From: Solirubrobacterales bacterium
Lineage (GTDB): Bacteria > Actinomycetota > Thermoleophilia > Solirubrobacterales > Solirubrobacteraceae
Reading direction: 5' to 3'
Assembly (NCBI GenBank): GCA_027449125.1
Contig: DAIDME010000092.1
Coordinates: 1-63,758, forward strand
Length of the DNA: 63,758 nt
The translations under genes and the position numbers were made by a program. Under the pieces are notes generated by a model. The model did not search any database and was not told the DNA's origin. It saw only the letters and a program-made list of their open reading frames with translations. The number at the start of each line of letters is the position of its first letter. The stretch's first letter is position 1. Shown here piece after piece: positions 34,006 through 41,194 of the stretch.

Positions 34006-35671
34006 GCCAGGCGCGGCGGGCGGTGGCGATCCCGTAGCGCGCCACCTCGAAGCCGCCGGGACGGTGGGCGTCGCAGTTGATCACCAGTGGGATGCCGGCC
34101 TGCGCGGCGGCGCGCGCGTGATGCTCGTTCAGGTCACGCCGCTCCGGGTTTGCGTTGATCTCGAGCATCGTGCCGGTGCGTGCGGCGGCCTCGAGCACCC
34201 GCTCGAGGTCGAAGTCGTAGGGCTCGCGCTCGAGGATCTTGCGACCGCTCAGGTGGCCGATGCAGTCAACGGAGGGGTGCTCGATCGCGGCGACGATGCG
34301 TGCCGTCATGGCCGCCGCCGGCATCCTGAACGACGTGTGCACGCTGGCAACCACCCAATCCAGCTCGGCCAGCAGCTCGTCTGGGTAGTCGAGCCCGCCG
34401 TCCGGCAGGATGTTCACCTCCGAGCCGATCAGCAGCCGGAAGCCGTCCAGGGTCGCGTCCAGTTCGCGTGCCCGCTCGATCTGCGCGCGCAGCTCGTCGG
34501 CGCAGACATCGGCCCCGAACCCCATCGACGCGGAGTGGTCGGTGATCACCAGGTACTCATAACCGGCGGCAGCAGCGGCCACAGCCATCTCCCGCATCGA
34601 CGCGGTCCCGTCGGAGGCGACCGTGTGGCAGTGCAGATCGCCCTTGAGGTCGGTGGTGCGCACGAGCTCGGGGAGCGTGCCGGCCAGCGCCGCCTCCACC
34701 TCGCCGCGCCCTTCGCGCAGCTCGGGCTCGATGTAGCCCATGCCGAGCAGCGCATACACCTCGGCCTCGCTCGCGCAACGGTGGGTTACGCCGCTTCTCT
34801 CGTCCAGCACCCCGTACTCCGAGATGTGCAGCCCGCGCCGCACCGAGAGCTCGCGCAGCGCCACGTTGTGCTCCTTCGAGCCGGTCAGGTGCTGCAGCGC
34901 GTCGCCGAACCGGTCGCCCGTGACGATCCTCACGTCCACCGCGAGGCCGCTGTGGGTCCTGATGCGCACCGCGTGAGTTCCGGGTGTCGAGGACTCCTGC
35001 ACCTGGGGCAGGGCCGCGACCGCCGCCGCCAGTGCCCCCGGGTCACCGGCGCTGGCGACGATGTCAAGGTCCTTGACCGTCTCGGTCATGCGCCGCGCCG
35101 AGCCTGCGAGCAGCGCCTGCTCACACCCGTCCAGCGTCATGATCGCCGCGACCAGCGCTTCTCCCGCAGCGAGTGCGCGGCTGAGCAGCAGCCGTGTCGC
35201 CGGCCCCGTGCGCTCGTACGCGCCGGCCGCGTCGAGCAGCGCCCGCTCGGCGCGTGCACCGAACCCCTTGAGCGTACTGATCCGGCCCTCCGTGGCGGCC
35301 GTGCGCAGAGCCTGCGGCGAGTCGACTCCCAGCTCCTCGTAGAGCCTGCGAGCCCGCTTGGGGCCGAGCCCTGGAAGCTTGGTGAGCTCCACCAGTCCCG
35401 GCGGGAACTTCCCGCGCAGCTTCTCTAGCGCCGGAATGGTCCCGGTGCTGGTCAGCGCGACGATCTTCTCCTGCAGGGTTGTGCCGATCCCCGCGAGCTC
35501 GGTGGCGCTCCCGGCCAAGGCCAGTGCCGCCACCGACACCGACGCCTCCCGCACGGCCCTGGCGCCGTTGCGGTAGGCGACGATCCGGTGGATCGAGGCG
35601 CCATCGAGCTCGTAGAGGTCTCCGAGCTCGTCGAGCGCGGCTGCGATCTGGCTGTTGGTGGGCGCCGCCAC
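33929..35671 (-). CDS. polX: PolX family DNA polymerase/3'-5' exonuclease
   Basis: 580 residues; gap-filling repair polymerase with a PHP nuclease. Domains in order: an N-terminal 8-kDa-like domain with HhH motif (ELTKLPGLGPKRARRLYEEL), a pol beta nucleotidyltransferase palm with GSARRMTETVKDLDIV supplying the catalytic aspartates plus VDVRIVTGDRFG, and a C-terminal PHP domain (from ~340) with GDLHCHTVASDG, ITDHSASMGFG, EVNILPDGGLDY and a final CDAHRP. Length and motifs are complete. The last 77 bases overlap lgt tail to tail. Confidence 0.95.
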   Translation of the reverse strand: MAAPTNSQIAAALDELGDLYELDGASIHRIVAYRNGARAVREASVSVAALALAGSATELAGIGTTLQEKIVALTSTGTIPALEKLRGKFPPGLVELTKLPGLGPKRARRLYEELGVDSPQALRTAATEGRISTLKGFGARAERALLDAAGAYERTGPATRLLLSRALAAGEALVAAIMTLDGCEQALLAGSARRMTETVKDLDIVASAGDPGALAAAVAALPQVQESSTPGTHAVRIRTHSGLAVDVRIVTGDRFGDALQHLTGSKEHNVALRELSVRRGLHISEYGVLDERSGVTHRCASEAEVYALLGMGYIEPELREGRGEVEAALAGTLPELVRTTDLKGDLHCHTVASDGTASMREMAVAAAAAGYEYLVITDHSASMGFGADVCADELRAQIERARELDATLDGFRLLIGSEVNILPDGGLDYPDELLAELDWVVASVHTSFRMPAAAMTARIVAAIEHPSVDCIGHLSGRKILEREPYDFDLERVLEAAARTGTMLEINANPERRDLNEHHARAAAQAGIPLVINCDAHRPGGFEVARYGIATARRAWLTPAQIANTLPWPELAALRGRRGCA

Positions 35672-35682
35672 AGCGCTCGACG

Positions 35683-37200
35683 TCAGCCGGCCCGTGCCGC
35701 CGGGTCCCGGTCGCCGGCCCGCCCCGCGGGGTCCCGGTCACGCCCCTTGGGCTTGTAGGCGTAGCCGGTCGGGTCCATCCCCGCAACCAGGCGGTCCACC
35801 GTTCGGGGCCTGTGGCCCAGATCCTCGCTGTGCTCCTTGCGCGCCACCGCTCCTCGTACCGCGCGCCCGCCCACGTAGCGGATTGGCTCGGGCGGGAGCC
35901 AGCGCCGCGGCACCGTGCGAAGCGCCGCCGGCAGGCCCGCGTCGCCACCCTCGGCGAGCATCTGCGCAAGGATCTCTCCGGCCAGCCGCGACGGCCCGAC
36001 GCCGTCACCCGAGAAGCCCGCACAGGCCAGCACGCTCGGCGCATCGCGCAGCCTCACGAAGAACGGCAGGCCACTCAGCGAGTAGTCGATCGGACCGCTC
36101 CACGAGGCTTCGATCGGCAGGTCCCAGAGCGCCGGGTAGGTGCGCAACAGCTGGCTGCGGATCCCGGCTTCGCGGCGGCCGGGATGGTCGAAGCCCGCGG
36201 TGATGCGCTGCCCGTATGCGAGCGTGCCGCCACCCTTGCCGAAGATCACGCGCCCCTCCGCGGTGGCGTGGTAGTAGTTCACCAGGCGTCGCCCGTCGGA
36301 GATGCACACGCCGGGCTTCACGCCCGCCCGCTCGAGCCGCTCCGGCGCCGCGGCGGTGGCGATCACGTCGCTTGCGACCACCACCAGTCCGGCGCCGATC
36401 TCGGGCAGTGCCGCCGCCCAGGCGTTGGTCGCGAGCAGGACCTGCTCTGCGTCGATCGAGCCACTGTCGAGCACCACCTTCGCACGCGGCCCGTGTTCGA
36501 TCGCCCGTGCCTGCGAGCGCTCGTACACGTGCACGCCCGCCTCTCGCACCGCCCGGGCCAGCTCGCGTGCCAGCCGGGCCGGCTGGACGCTCGCCGAGAC
36601 CGGCTCAAACAGCCCCGCGAGGTGCTGCGCGGACCCGGTCATCGCCACCAGCTCGTCGTGTCCCAGCTGCCGGTAGGGACTCGCGCCCAACCGGTCGAGC
36701 AGGCGTACGGTTCGCTCCCATGAGCCCACCTGCGCAGGGTTGGTCGCGGCCCAGACCCAGCCGTCCAGGCTGAACGCATCGGCGATCCCGCGCTGCTGGC
36801 AGAACTCGCCGATGCCGCGCACCGCCCGCTCGGCGCGACCGGCCAGCTCGAGCGCGCGCTCGGGGCCGCAGAGCGCCAGCAGATGTTCAAAGTGTGCCCA
36901 CCAGGTGAGCGCAAAGCCGCCGTTGCGCCCGCTCGCGCCGGCGCCGCAGATGTCGGCCTCGACCACCGTCACGTCGGTGCCGGGGGCTCGCGCCTTCAGT
37001 TCCAGCGCCGTCCACAGCCCGGTGAAGCCACCGCCGACGATGCAGACGTCGGTCTGTGCACCGCCAGCGAGCCGGCTGCCGGCATCAGGATCCTCCGCCG
37101 CGAGCGCCTGCTCGAGCCAGAGCGACCGGCGGCCGTGCGTGCGCACCGGTCGCGCGGGCAGCGAAATGATTCCAGGTGGGGCTTGGCTACGGCCGAGCAC
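35683..37200 (-). CDS. FAD-dependent amine/amino-acid oxidase (DAO family)
   Basis: About 505 residues. An N-terminal Rossmann FAD-binding motif VCIVGGGFTGLWTALELK (~52-69) is followed by the second dinucleotide segment VTVVEADICGAGASGRNGG, typical of the DAO family (PuuB/GlpD/sarcosine oxidase fold). The C-terminal FAD contact is FSGDGVGPSRLAGE. The Arg/Asp-rich tail GRDRDPAGRAGDRDPAARAG is a short imperfect repeat and not part of the fold. It lies 11 bases upstream of polX on the same strand. The substrate is unknown; a polyamine or N-methyl amino acid is plausible. Confidence 0.87.
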   Translation of the reverse strand: MLGRSQAPPGIISLPARPVRTHGRRSLWLEQALAAEDPDAGSRLAGGAQTDVCIVGGGFTGLWTALELKARAPGTDVTVVEADICGAGASGRNGGFALTWWAHFEHLLALCGPERALELAGRAERAVRGIGEFCQQRGIADAFSLDGWVWAATNPAQVGSWERTVRLLDRLGASPYRQLGHDELVAMTGSAQHLAGLFEPVSASVQPARLARELARAVREAGVHVYERSQARAIEHGPRAKVVLDSGSIDAEQVLLATNAWAAALPEIGAGLVVVASDVIATAAAPERLERAGVKPGVCISDGRRLVNYYHATAEGRVIFGKGGGTLAYGQRITAGFDHPGRREAGIRSQLLRTYPALWDLPIEASWSGPIDYSLSGLPFFVRLRDAPSVLACAGFSGDGVGPSRLAGEILAQMLAEGGDAGLPAALRTVPRRWLPPEPIRYVGGRAVRGAVARKEHSEDLGHRPRTVDRLVAGMDPTGYAYKPKGRDRDPAGRAGDRDPAARAG

Positions 37201-37257
37201 CCTGACAGGATGACGCTTGTTGCGAGCGCACGCGTTCTCCCCGCGCGAGCCGGGCGC

Positions 37258-37273
37258 TATACTTTGTAAAGTA
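37258..37273 (+). promoter_or_regulatory. trxA -10 box overlapped by an operator-like palindrome
   Basis: TATACT (37258-37263) is a near-consensus -10. It overlaps TACTTT-GT-AAAGTA (37260-37273), a 6+6 inverted repeat with a 2-base centre in otherwise GC-rich DNA, placed where a repressor would cover the -10 and start site. The matching regulator is not identifiable from this window. Confidence 0.5.
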
Positions 37274-37299
37274 ATAAGGCAATCCCGAGAGGAGCCGCT

Positions 37300-37629
37300 A
37301 TGGCCGGCAACGTTTCAGAGGTGACAGACAACAACTTCCAGGCAGAGGTGCTCGAGTCCGACGTGCCGGTGCTCGTCGACTTCTGGGCCCCGTGGTGCGG
37401 TCCCTGTCGGATGGTCGGTCCGGTCGTAGAGGAGATCGCCGCCGAGAAGCAGGGCGCGCTCAAGGTCTCGAAGCTCAACACCGACGAGAACCAGCAGACC
37501 GCGATCCGCTACAACGTGATGTCGATCCCGACGCTGATCGTGTTCAAGAACGGCCAAGAGGTCAAGCGCGTCGTCGGTGCCTATCCCAAGAAGCGCCTCG
37601 AGTCCGAGATCGAGCCGGCGCTCGCCTAG
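37300..37629 (+). CDS. trxA: Thioredoxin
   Basis: 109 residues; cytoplasmic disulfide reductant. The active site Trp32-Cys33-Gly34-Pro35-Cys36 lies in [18 protein letters not shown], and cis-Pro is in [12 protein letters not shown]. Full-length, with AGAGGAG 7 bases before the ATG. It has its own promoter (37258) and a terminator-like hairpin after the stop, so it is probably monocistronic. Confidence 0.97.
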   Translation: MAGNVSEVTDNNFQAEVLESDVPVLVDFWAPWCGPCRMVGPVVEEIAAEKQGALKVSKLNTDENQQTAIRYNVMSIPTLIVFKNGQEVKRVVGAYPKKRLESEIEPALA

Positions 37630-37637
37630 CCTCTCTC

Positions 37638-37670
37638 CCGGGGCGCCGGTCCCGCTGGACCGCGCCCCGG
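37638..37670 (+). terminator. Terminator-like hairpin after trxA
   Basis: CCGGGGCGCCGGTCC pairs with GGACCGCGCCCCGG (one bulged C) around a CGCT loop, 9 bases after the trxA stop. No T-run follows. The loop and its CC/GG closing pairs match those of the groESL terminator. Confidence 0.65.
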
Positions 37671-37676
37671 CAGCGG

Positions 37677-37714
37677 CGCGCCTGCCGCGACGCGCCTGCC
37701 GCGACGCGCCTGCC
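37677..37714 (+). repeat. 14-bp tandem repeat, 2.7 copies
   Basis: CGCGCCTGCCGCGA repeats at 37677, 37691 and (partial) 37705, just after the trxA terminator and before the convergent pxpC end. It is non-coding as far as I can see. Confidence 0.85.
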
Positions 37715-37773
37715 TCGGCGCCCGGGGCCGCGCCGCGGCCGCGGCGCCATCATCCGGCGGCGCCGCGGCCAGC

Positions 37774-38607
37774 TCAGGGCACCGCCCGGAATCGTACGCG
37801 CGTACCCGGTCGCAGCTGCGCCGCCAGCGGGATGTCGTCGCTGTGGAGCACCGCGATCACCGGGTAGCCGCCGGTCGTGGGATGGTCTGAGAGCAGCAGG
37901 ATGGGCCGTCCGTCGGGCGGTACCTGGATCGCCCCGGGCACGAGTCCCTCGGAGCGCAGCTCGCCTTCCCGGGCACGAGCTAGCGCCGGTCCGTCGAGCC
38001 GCACGCCGACCCGGCTTGCTTGGTGGCTGGCCGTGAACTCCGCGCTGGTGAGCAGCGTGAGCGCCGCCGGCGTGAACCAGTCCGCACGCGGACCCGGCAC
38101 CACGCGCAACGCCGTTCCCGGTTCGGAGGGGCCAAATACATGCTCTGGCATGTATTTGGCCCCTCCGAACCCCAGCTCCAGCACATCACCGGCCCGCAGC
38201 GGCGCCGGCCCGAGCCCGGTGAGCGTGTCGGTGGCGGCGCTGCCGAGCGTCAGCGGCACCCGCAGTCCGCCGGCGAAGGCGATGTAGGTCCGCAGCCGCC
38301 TGACCGCCGTGCCCACCCGCAGCTCCTCGCCCGCCTCCACCTGGAAGGCGTCGTACATCACCGCCCCGCGCACCGGCGCCCCGGCAAGCGCCACCAGCGC
38401 CCTGTCGTGAAAGCGCAGGCGCGGGCCGGTGAGCGTGGTCTCGAGCGCCGCCGCGCCGGCGTGGTTGCCCACGAGCCGGTTTGCGAGGATCAGCGCGGGG
38501 CGGTCGGCGGCGCCTGAGCGCGGCACGCCGATGTGCGCGAAGCCCGGACGGCCAAGATCCTGGATGGTCGTCAGCGGGCCGGGCGCGACGACCTCGACGC
38601 GCGTCAC
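37774..38607 (-). CDS. pxpC: 5-oxoprolinase subunit C (biotin-dependent carboxyltransferase-like, KipA/PxpC)
   Basis: 277 residues; with PxpA and PxpB it opens 5-oxoproline to glutamate using ATP. Family landmarks are VVAPGPLTTIQDLGRPGFAH, GVPRSGAADRPALILANRLV, the FAGG segment and the C-terminal LSDHPTTGGYPVIAVLHSDD. The start overlaps the end of pxpB (ATGA). Residues around GFGGAKYMPEHVFGPSEP are encoded by a perfect 52-bp palindrome (38120-38171) in what is a variable loop in the family. The frame stays open, so the protein is presumably functional with an altered loop. Confidence 0.92.
   Translation of the reverse strand: MTRVEVVAPGPLTTIQDLGRPGFAHIGVPRSGAADRPALILANRLVGNHAGAAALETTLTGPRLRFHDRALVALAGAPVRGAVMYDAFQVEAGEELRVGTAVRRLRTYIAFAGGLRVPLTLGSAATDTLTGLGPAPLRAGDVLELGFGGAKYMPEHVFGPSEPGTALRVVPGPRADWFTPAALTLLTSAEFTASHQASRVGVRLDGPALARAREGELRSEGLVPGAIQVPPDGRPILLLSDHPTTGGYPVIAVLHSDDIPLAAQLRPGTRVRFRAVP
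38120..38171. repeat. Perfect 52-bp palindromic repeat inside pxpC (copy 2)
   Basis: Arms 38120-38143 and 38148-38171 (24 bp each, exact complements) with loop TCTG. The inner 15 bp of each arm (GGGCCAAATACATGC) equal the right arm of the repeat at 26932-26965. The repeat is translated in frame within pxpC. Confidence 0.95.
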
Positions 38608-39215
38608 AGCTCGCCCGCCTGGAAGCGCACCCGGGCCCCCGGCGCGAGCAGCGCCGGCGGCTCGCGCGCGGGGTCGAACAGCACCGCGTCGGTGCGCCCG
38701 ATGAGGTTCCAGCCGCCGGGCAGCCTGCGCGGGTAGATGCCGCAGTAGCCCGCGGCCACCGCCACCGAGCCGGCCGGCACCGCGGGGCGCGGACCTGCGC
38801 GGCGCGGCAGACCGAGCAGCGGTGAATCGCGCTCGCAGACCAGGTACGGGAAGCCGGGTGCGAAGCCCATGAAGGCGACGGTGTAGACCGCGCCGGTGTG
38901 AAGGCTCACGACGGCGTTTGTGCTCACGCCGAGCTGCCCGGCGACCGTCTGTAGATCCGCTCCGTCGTAGTGGACGGTGAGCAGGACCGGTGCGCCGGTC
39001 GCCTCGGCGGTGGCCTCCGCTTCGAGCCCGTCCAGGTCGACGCGTGGCCGCCCCCGGCGCCCGACCAGCAGCAGCGTCGCGTGTCCTGGGACAACCTCCG
39101 CGAGCTGCTCGCCGTAGCGCTCTCGCGCGCGCCGCGCGGCCACGTGCACGGCCGCGTTGTCAGGCAACTCGAGCAGCACTGCACGGTCCCCGACGGGGCG
39201 CGCACGGGCGTTCAT
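38604..39215 (-). CDS. pxpB: 5-oxoprolinase subunit B (KipI/PxpB)
   Basis: About 203 residues from ATG 39215. Typical PxpB/KipI landmarks are PVGDRAVLLELPDNAA, VPGHATLLLV, the block YTVAFMGFAPGFPYL and the end PGGWNLIGRTDAVLFDP. It forms the PxpBC carboxyltransferase-like complex with the downstream gene. Its start overlaps the LysR stop (ATGA) and its stop overlaps the pxpC start, so lysR-pxpB-pxpC is one tightly coupled unit. Confidence 0.93.
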   Translation of the reverse strand: MNARARPVGDRAVLLELPDNAAVHVAARRARERYGEQLAEVVPGHATLLLVGRRGRPRVDLDGLEAEATAEATGAPVLLTVHYDGADLQTVAGQLGVSTNAVVSLHTGAVYTVAFMGFAPGFPYLVCERDSPLLGLPRRAGPRPAVPAGSVAVAAGYCGIYPRRLPGGWNLIGRTDAVLFDPAREPPALLAPGARVRFQAGEL

Positions 39216-40174
39216 GGCGCGCGGGCGACCGTCACGCGGCCCGCGACCCACTCGCCGGCGAGCTCGAGCAGCAGGTTGAGCATGGCCGTCACCGCCGGCG
39301 GCCGGTAGCCGGCGGCGACCGCGGCGACCACGGGGCGCGCCGGCAGCGGCGGCTCGGTCTCGCGCACCACCACACCGGCCCGCAGGTCCCGCGCCACCAT
39401 GTCCGGGATCACGGCGATGCCGGCGCCGGCGGCGACGAAGCCGAGCAGCGCCGCATAGTCGTCGTACTGAAAGGCGACCCGCGGGTCCAGCCCCGCCATG
39501 CGCGCGGCGGCGGTGAAGATCTCCGAGTCCGGGCAGGTGGCGGTCGTCGTCAGCATCCAGTCCTCGGAGGCGAGGTCCGCGAGCCGCAGCCGGGGGGCAT
39601 CGGCGAGCGGGTGTCCGGCCGGCAGCGCCACGTACATGGGGTCGTCGAACAGGGCCACCGGCTCGAGCGCCGCCCAGCTCGGCACGACCGTGCTTCCAGC
39701 CCGCTCGACGGGACGGTTGGGGTCGTCGTAGTTGCAGAGCGCGATGTCGAGCTCGCCCGCGCGCAGCAGCGGCAGCGAGTCGAGCGGGTCCAGCACGATC
39801 ACGCTGAGCTCGACGTTCGGGTGGCGCTCGCGGAAGCGCACCAGCGCCAGCGGCAGCACCGAGGCGGCGGCGGATGCGAAGGCCGCCAGCCGCAGCGTGC
39901 CGCCGTCGAGCCCGGCATAGGCGCGCAGCTCATCCTCGATCCGGTCGAGCCGGAGGATCACCTCCTCCGCGCGGTCCACCAGCAGCCGGCCCGCATCGGT
40001 CAGCACGACGCCCTGCGGCACGCGGCGCAGCAGCTGCACGCCCGCCTCGCCCTCGAGCACAGAGATCTGCCTGGAGATCGCTGGTTGGGTGTAGCCCAGC
40101 GAGGCGGCCGCGGCCGAGAGCGAGCCCTGTCTCGCGACCGCGCGCAGCACCCTCAGACGGCGTACGTCGAGCAT
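39212..40174 (-). CDS. LysR family regulator in the 5-oxoprolinase operon
   Basis: 320 residues with an N-terminal helix-turn-helix (MLDVRRLRVLRAVARQGSLS then AAAASLGYTQPAISRQISVL) and a LysR effector domain (~90-300). It is the first gene of the lysR-pxpB-pxpC unit, so it probably controls oxoproline use and its own transcription. On the minus strand TAAGGT lies 6 bases before the ATG, giving a probable leaderless start, inside an AT-rich patch (40177-40218) that is unusual for this genome and a good place for its binding site. Confidence 0.92.
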   Translation of the reverse strand: MLDVRRLRVLRAVARQGSLSAAAASLGYTQPAISRQISVLEGEAGVQLLRRVPQGVVLTDAGRLLVDRAEEVILRLDRIEDELRAYAGLDGGTLRLAAFASAAASVLPLALVRFRERHPNVELSVIVLDPLDSLPLLRAGELDIALCNYDDPNRPVERAGSTVVPSWAALEPVALFDDPMYVALPAGHPLADAPRLRLADLASEDWMLTTTATCPDSEIFTAAARMAGLDPRVAFQYDDYAALLGFVAAGAGIAVIPDMVARDLRAGVVVRETEPPLPARPVVAAVAAGYRPPAVTAMLNLLLELAGEWVAGRVTVARAP

Positions 40175-40283
40175 GACAAAACCTTATACCACACCCTACC
40201 AAGACCTATTTGTGTTTATGCCAGACGGGGTGCACGATCGGCGCTGGCTGGAGCCGTCGACCAATCACGAAAGGCAGAGGACC

Positions 40284-40577
40284 GTGTCCAAGCTCATCGC
40301 ACTGACAACCCGCATCGGCCGCATCTACGGCGAGCTCGAGCGCGCTCAGGCGGCGCTGCTGCGCCCCGTATGCAGCGCGGGCGGGGAGGGGAGGGGCGGC
40401 CACGCCGCCCCTCCCCTCCCCGCCCGCTTCCTCACCACGCAGGGCCTCAGGCAAACGGCCGGATCTCGTAGCCCGCGCCGATCAGCCGGTCGCGCAGCGC
40501 GACCGCCAGCGCCGCCGCGCCGGGCGTGTCGGAGTGCAGGCACAGCGACCGGTAGCGACCGCTGTCCGCCAGCGTGA
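40284..40577 (+). CDS. Possible small protein gene interrupted by a palindrome
   Basis: GTG 40284 has AGAGG 7 bases upstream and opens a frame starting MSKLIALTTRIGRIYGELER then AQAALLRP, a plausible short amphipathic helix. The frame then runs into the 51-bp palindrome (40377-40427) and onward antisense to pxpA until 40577, with shadow-like composition. If real, the original gene probably ended near 40377. It lies between the divergently facing lysR promoter and pxpA. Evidence is limited to the ribosome site and the helix-like start. Confidence 0.3.
   Translation: MSKLIALTTRIGRIYGELERAQAALLRPVCSAGGEGRGGHAAPPLPARFLTTQGLRQTAGSRSPRRSAGRAARPPAPPRRACRSAGTATGSDRCPPA
40377..40427. repeat. Perfect 51-bp palindrome
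   Basis: Arms 40377-40400 (starting GCGGGCGGGGAGGGGAGGGG) and 40404-40427 are exact 24-bp complements with a CAC loop. It lies 20 bases beyond the 3' end of pxpA, between pxpA and the lysR promoter. No T-run follows on either strand. Confidence 0.95.
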
Positions 40578-41190
40578 GCGCCTGCGTGAGCGCCGCCTCA
40601 GGCGCCAGCAGCGCCCCCTCCTGCCCGCGCGGCACGAGCGTCCCGTCCGCGCGGTAGGCGCGGTCGGCGAAGCCCTCGGCGACGGCGTCCACGCCGCGCG
40701 CGGAGGCCGCCTGCAGCAGCTCCGAGCCGGCCGGCGCGAGCAGCTTCAGCGGAGCATCGGTGGCCCCGATCGCGTCGCGCACCGCCTCGAGCACCGCCTG
40801 GGCGTGGACCGGGTCGACCGAGGCCCGGTGGTAGAGCGCCCCGTGTGGCTTGACGTAGCGTACGTGCCCGCCCGCCACCACCGCGGTCGCCTGCAGGGCG
40901 GCGATCTGCTGCGTCACCTGGTCGCGCAGCAGCGCCGGCTCGACCTTCAGATCCCGGCGCCCGAACCCCTCGCGGTCGAGGAACGAGACGTGCGCGCCGA
41001 TCGCCTTGTGGTGGCGCACCGCCGCCTCGCAGACGCGGTGCATCGTCTCGCCGTCACCGGCGTGGAAGCCGCAGGCGACGTTCACGCTCGAGACGCCCGC
41101 CATGATCGCCTCGTCGTCGGCCACGCCCGCGTCGCCCGGGCGCTCGCCGACGTCCGCGTTCAGATCGATCGCACGCGCGGGCGCGTCCAT
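40447..41190 (-). CDS. pxpA: 5-oxoprolinase subunit A (LamB/YcsF family)
   Basis: 247 residues. The family start IDLNADVGERPG, the core SVNVACGFHAGDGETMHRV, the block KPHGALYH and the end LCLHSDTPGAAALAVALR are all present. It is the catalytic partner of PxpBC in ATP-dependent 5-oxoproline hydrolysis. It begins 4 bases after the ileS stop, so it is probably co-transcribed with ileS, and is separated from lysR-pxpBC by 272 bases. Confidence 0.95.
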   Translation of the reverse strand: MDAPARAIDLNADVGERPGDAGVADDEAIMAGVSSVNVACGFHAGDGETMHRVCEAAVRHHKAIGAHVSFLDREGFGRRDLKVEPALLRDQVTQQIAALQATAVVAGGHVRYVKPHGALYHRASVDPVHAQAVLEAVRDAIGATDAPLKLLAPAGSELLQAASARGVDAVAEGFADRAYRADGTLVPRGQEGALLAPEAALTQALTLADSGRYRSLCLHSDTPGAAALAVALRDRLIGAGYEIRPFA

Positions 41191-41194
41191 GTGC

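Noticed and set aside
37677-37714. CRISPR-like repeats after trxA
   Set aside because: The 14-bp units are contiguous with no spacers; a simple tandem repeat.
38120-38171. Terminal inverted repeats of an insertion sequence
   Set aside because: The arms are separated by 4 bases only, there is no transposase nearby, and no target-site duplication is visible.
38990-40471. 493-codon plus-strand frame opposite pxpB and lysR
   Set aside because: Arg/His/Gln-rich antisense shadow; both minus-strand genes are clear family members.
37774-41190. Urea carboxylase/allophanate hydrolase subunits instead of 5-oxoprolinase
   Set aside because: PxpB/PxpC-like proteins share folds with those enzymes, but the linked LamB/YcsF gene (pxpA) fits 5-oxoprolinase.
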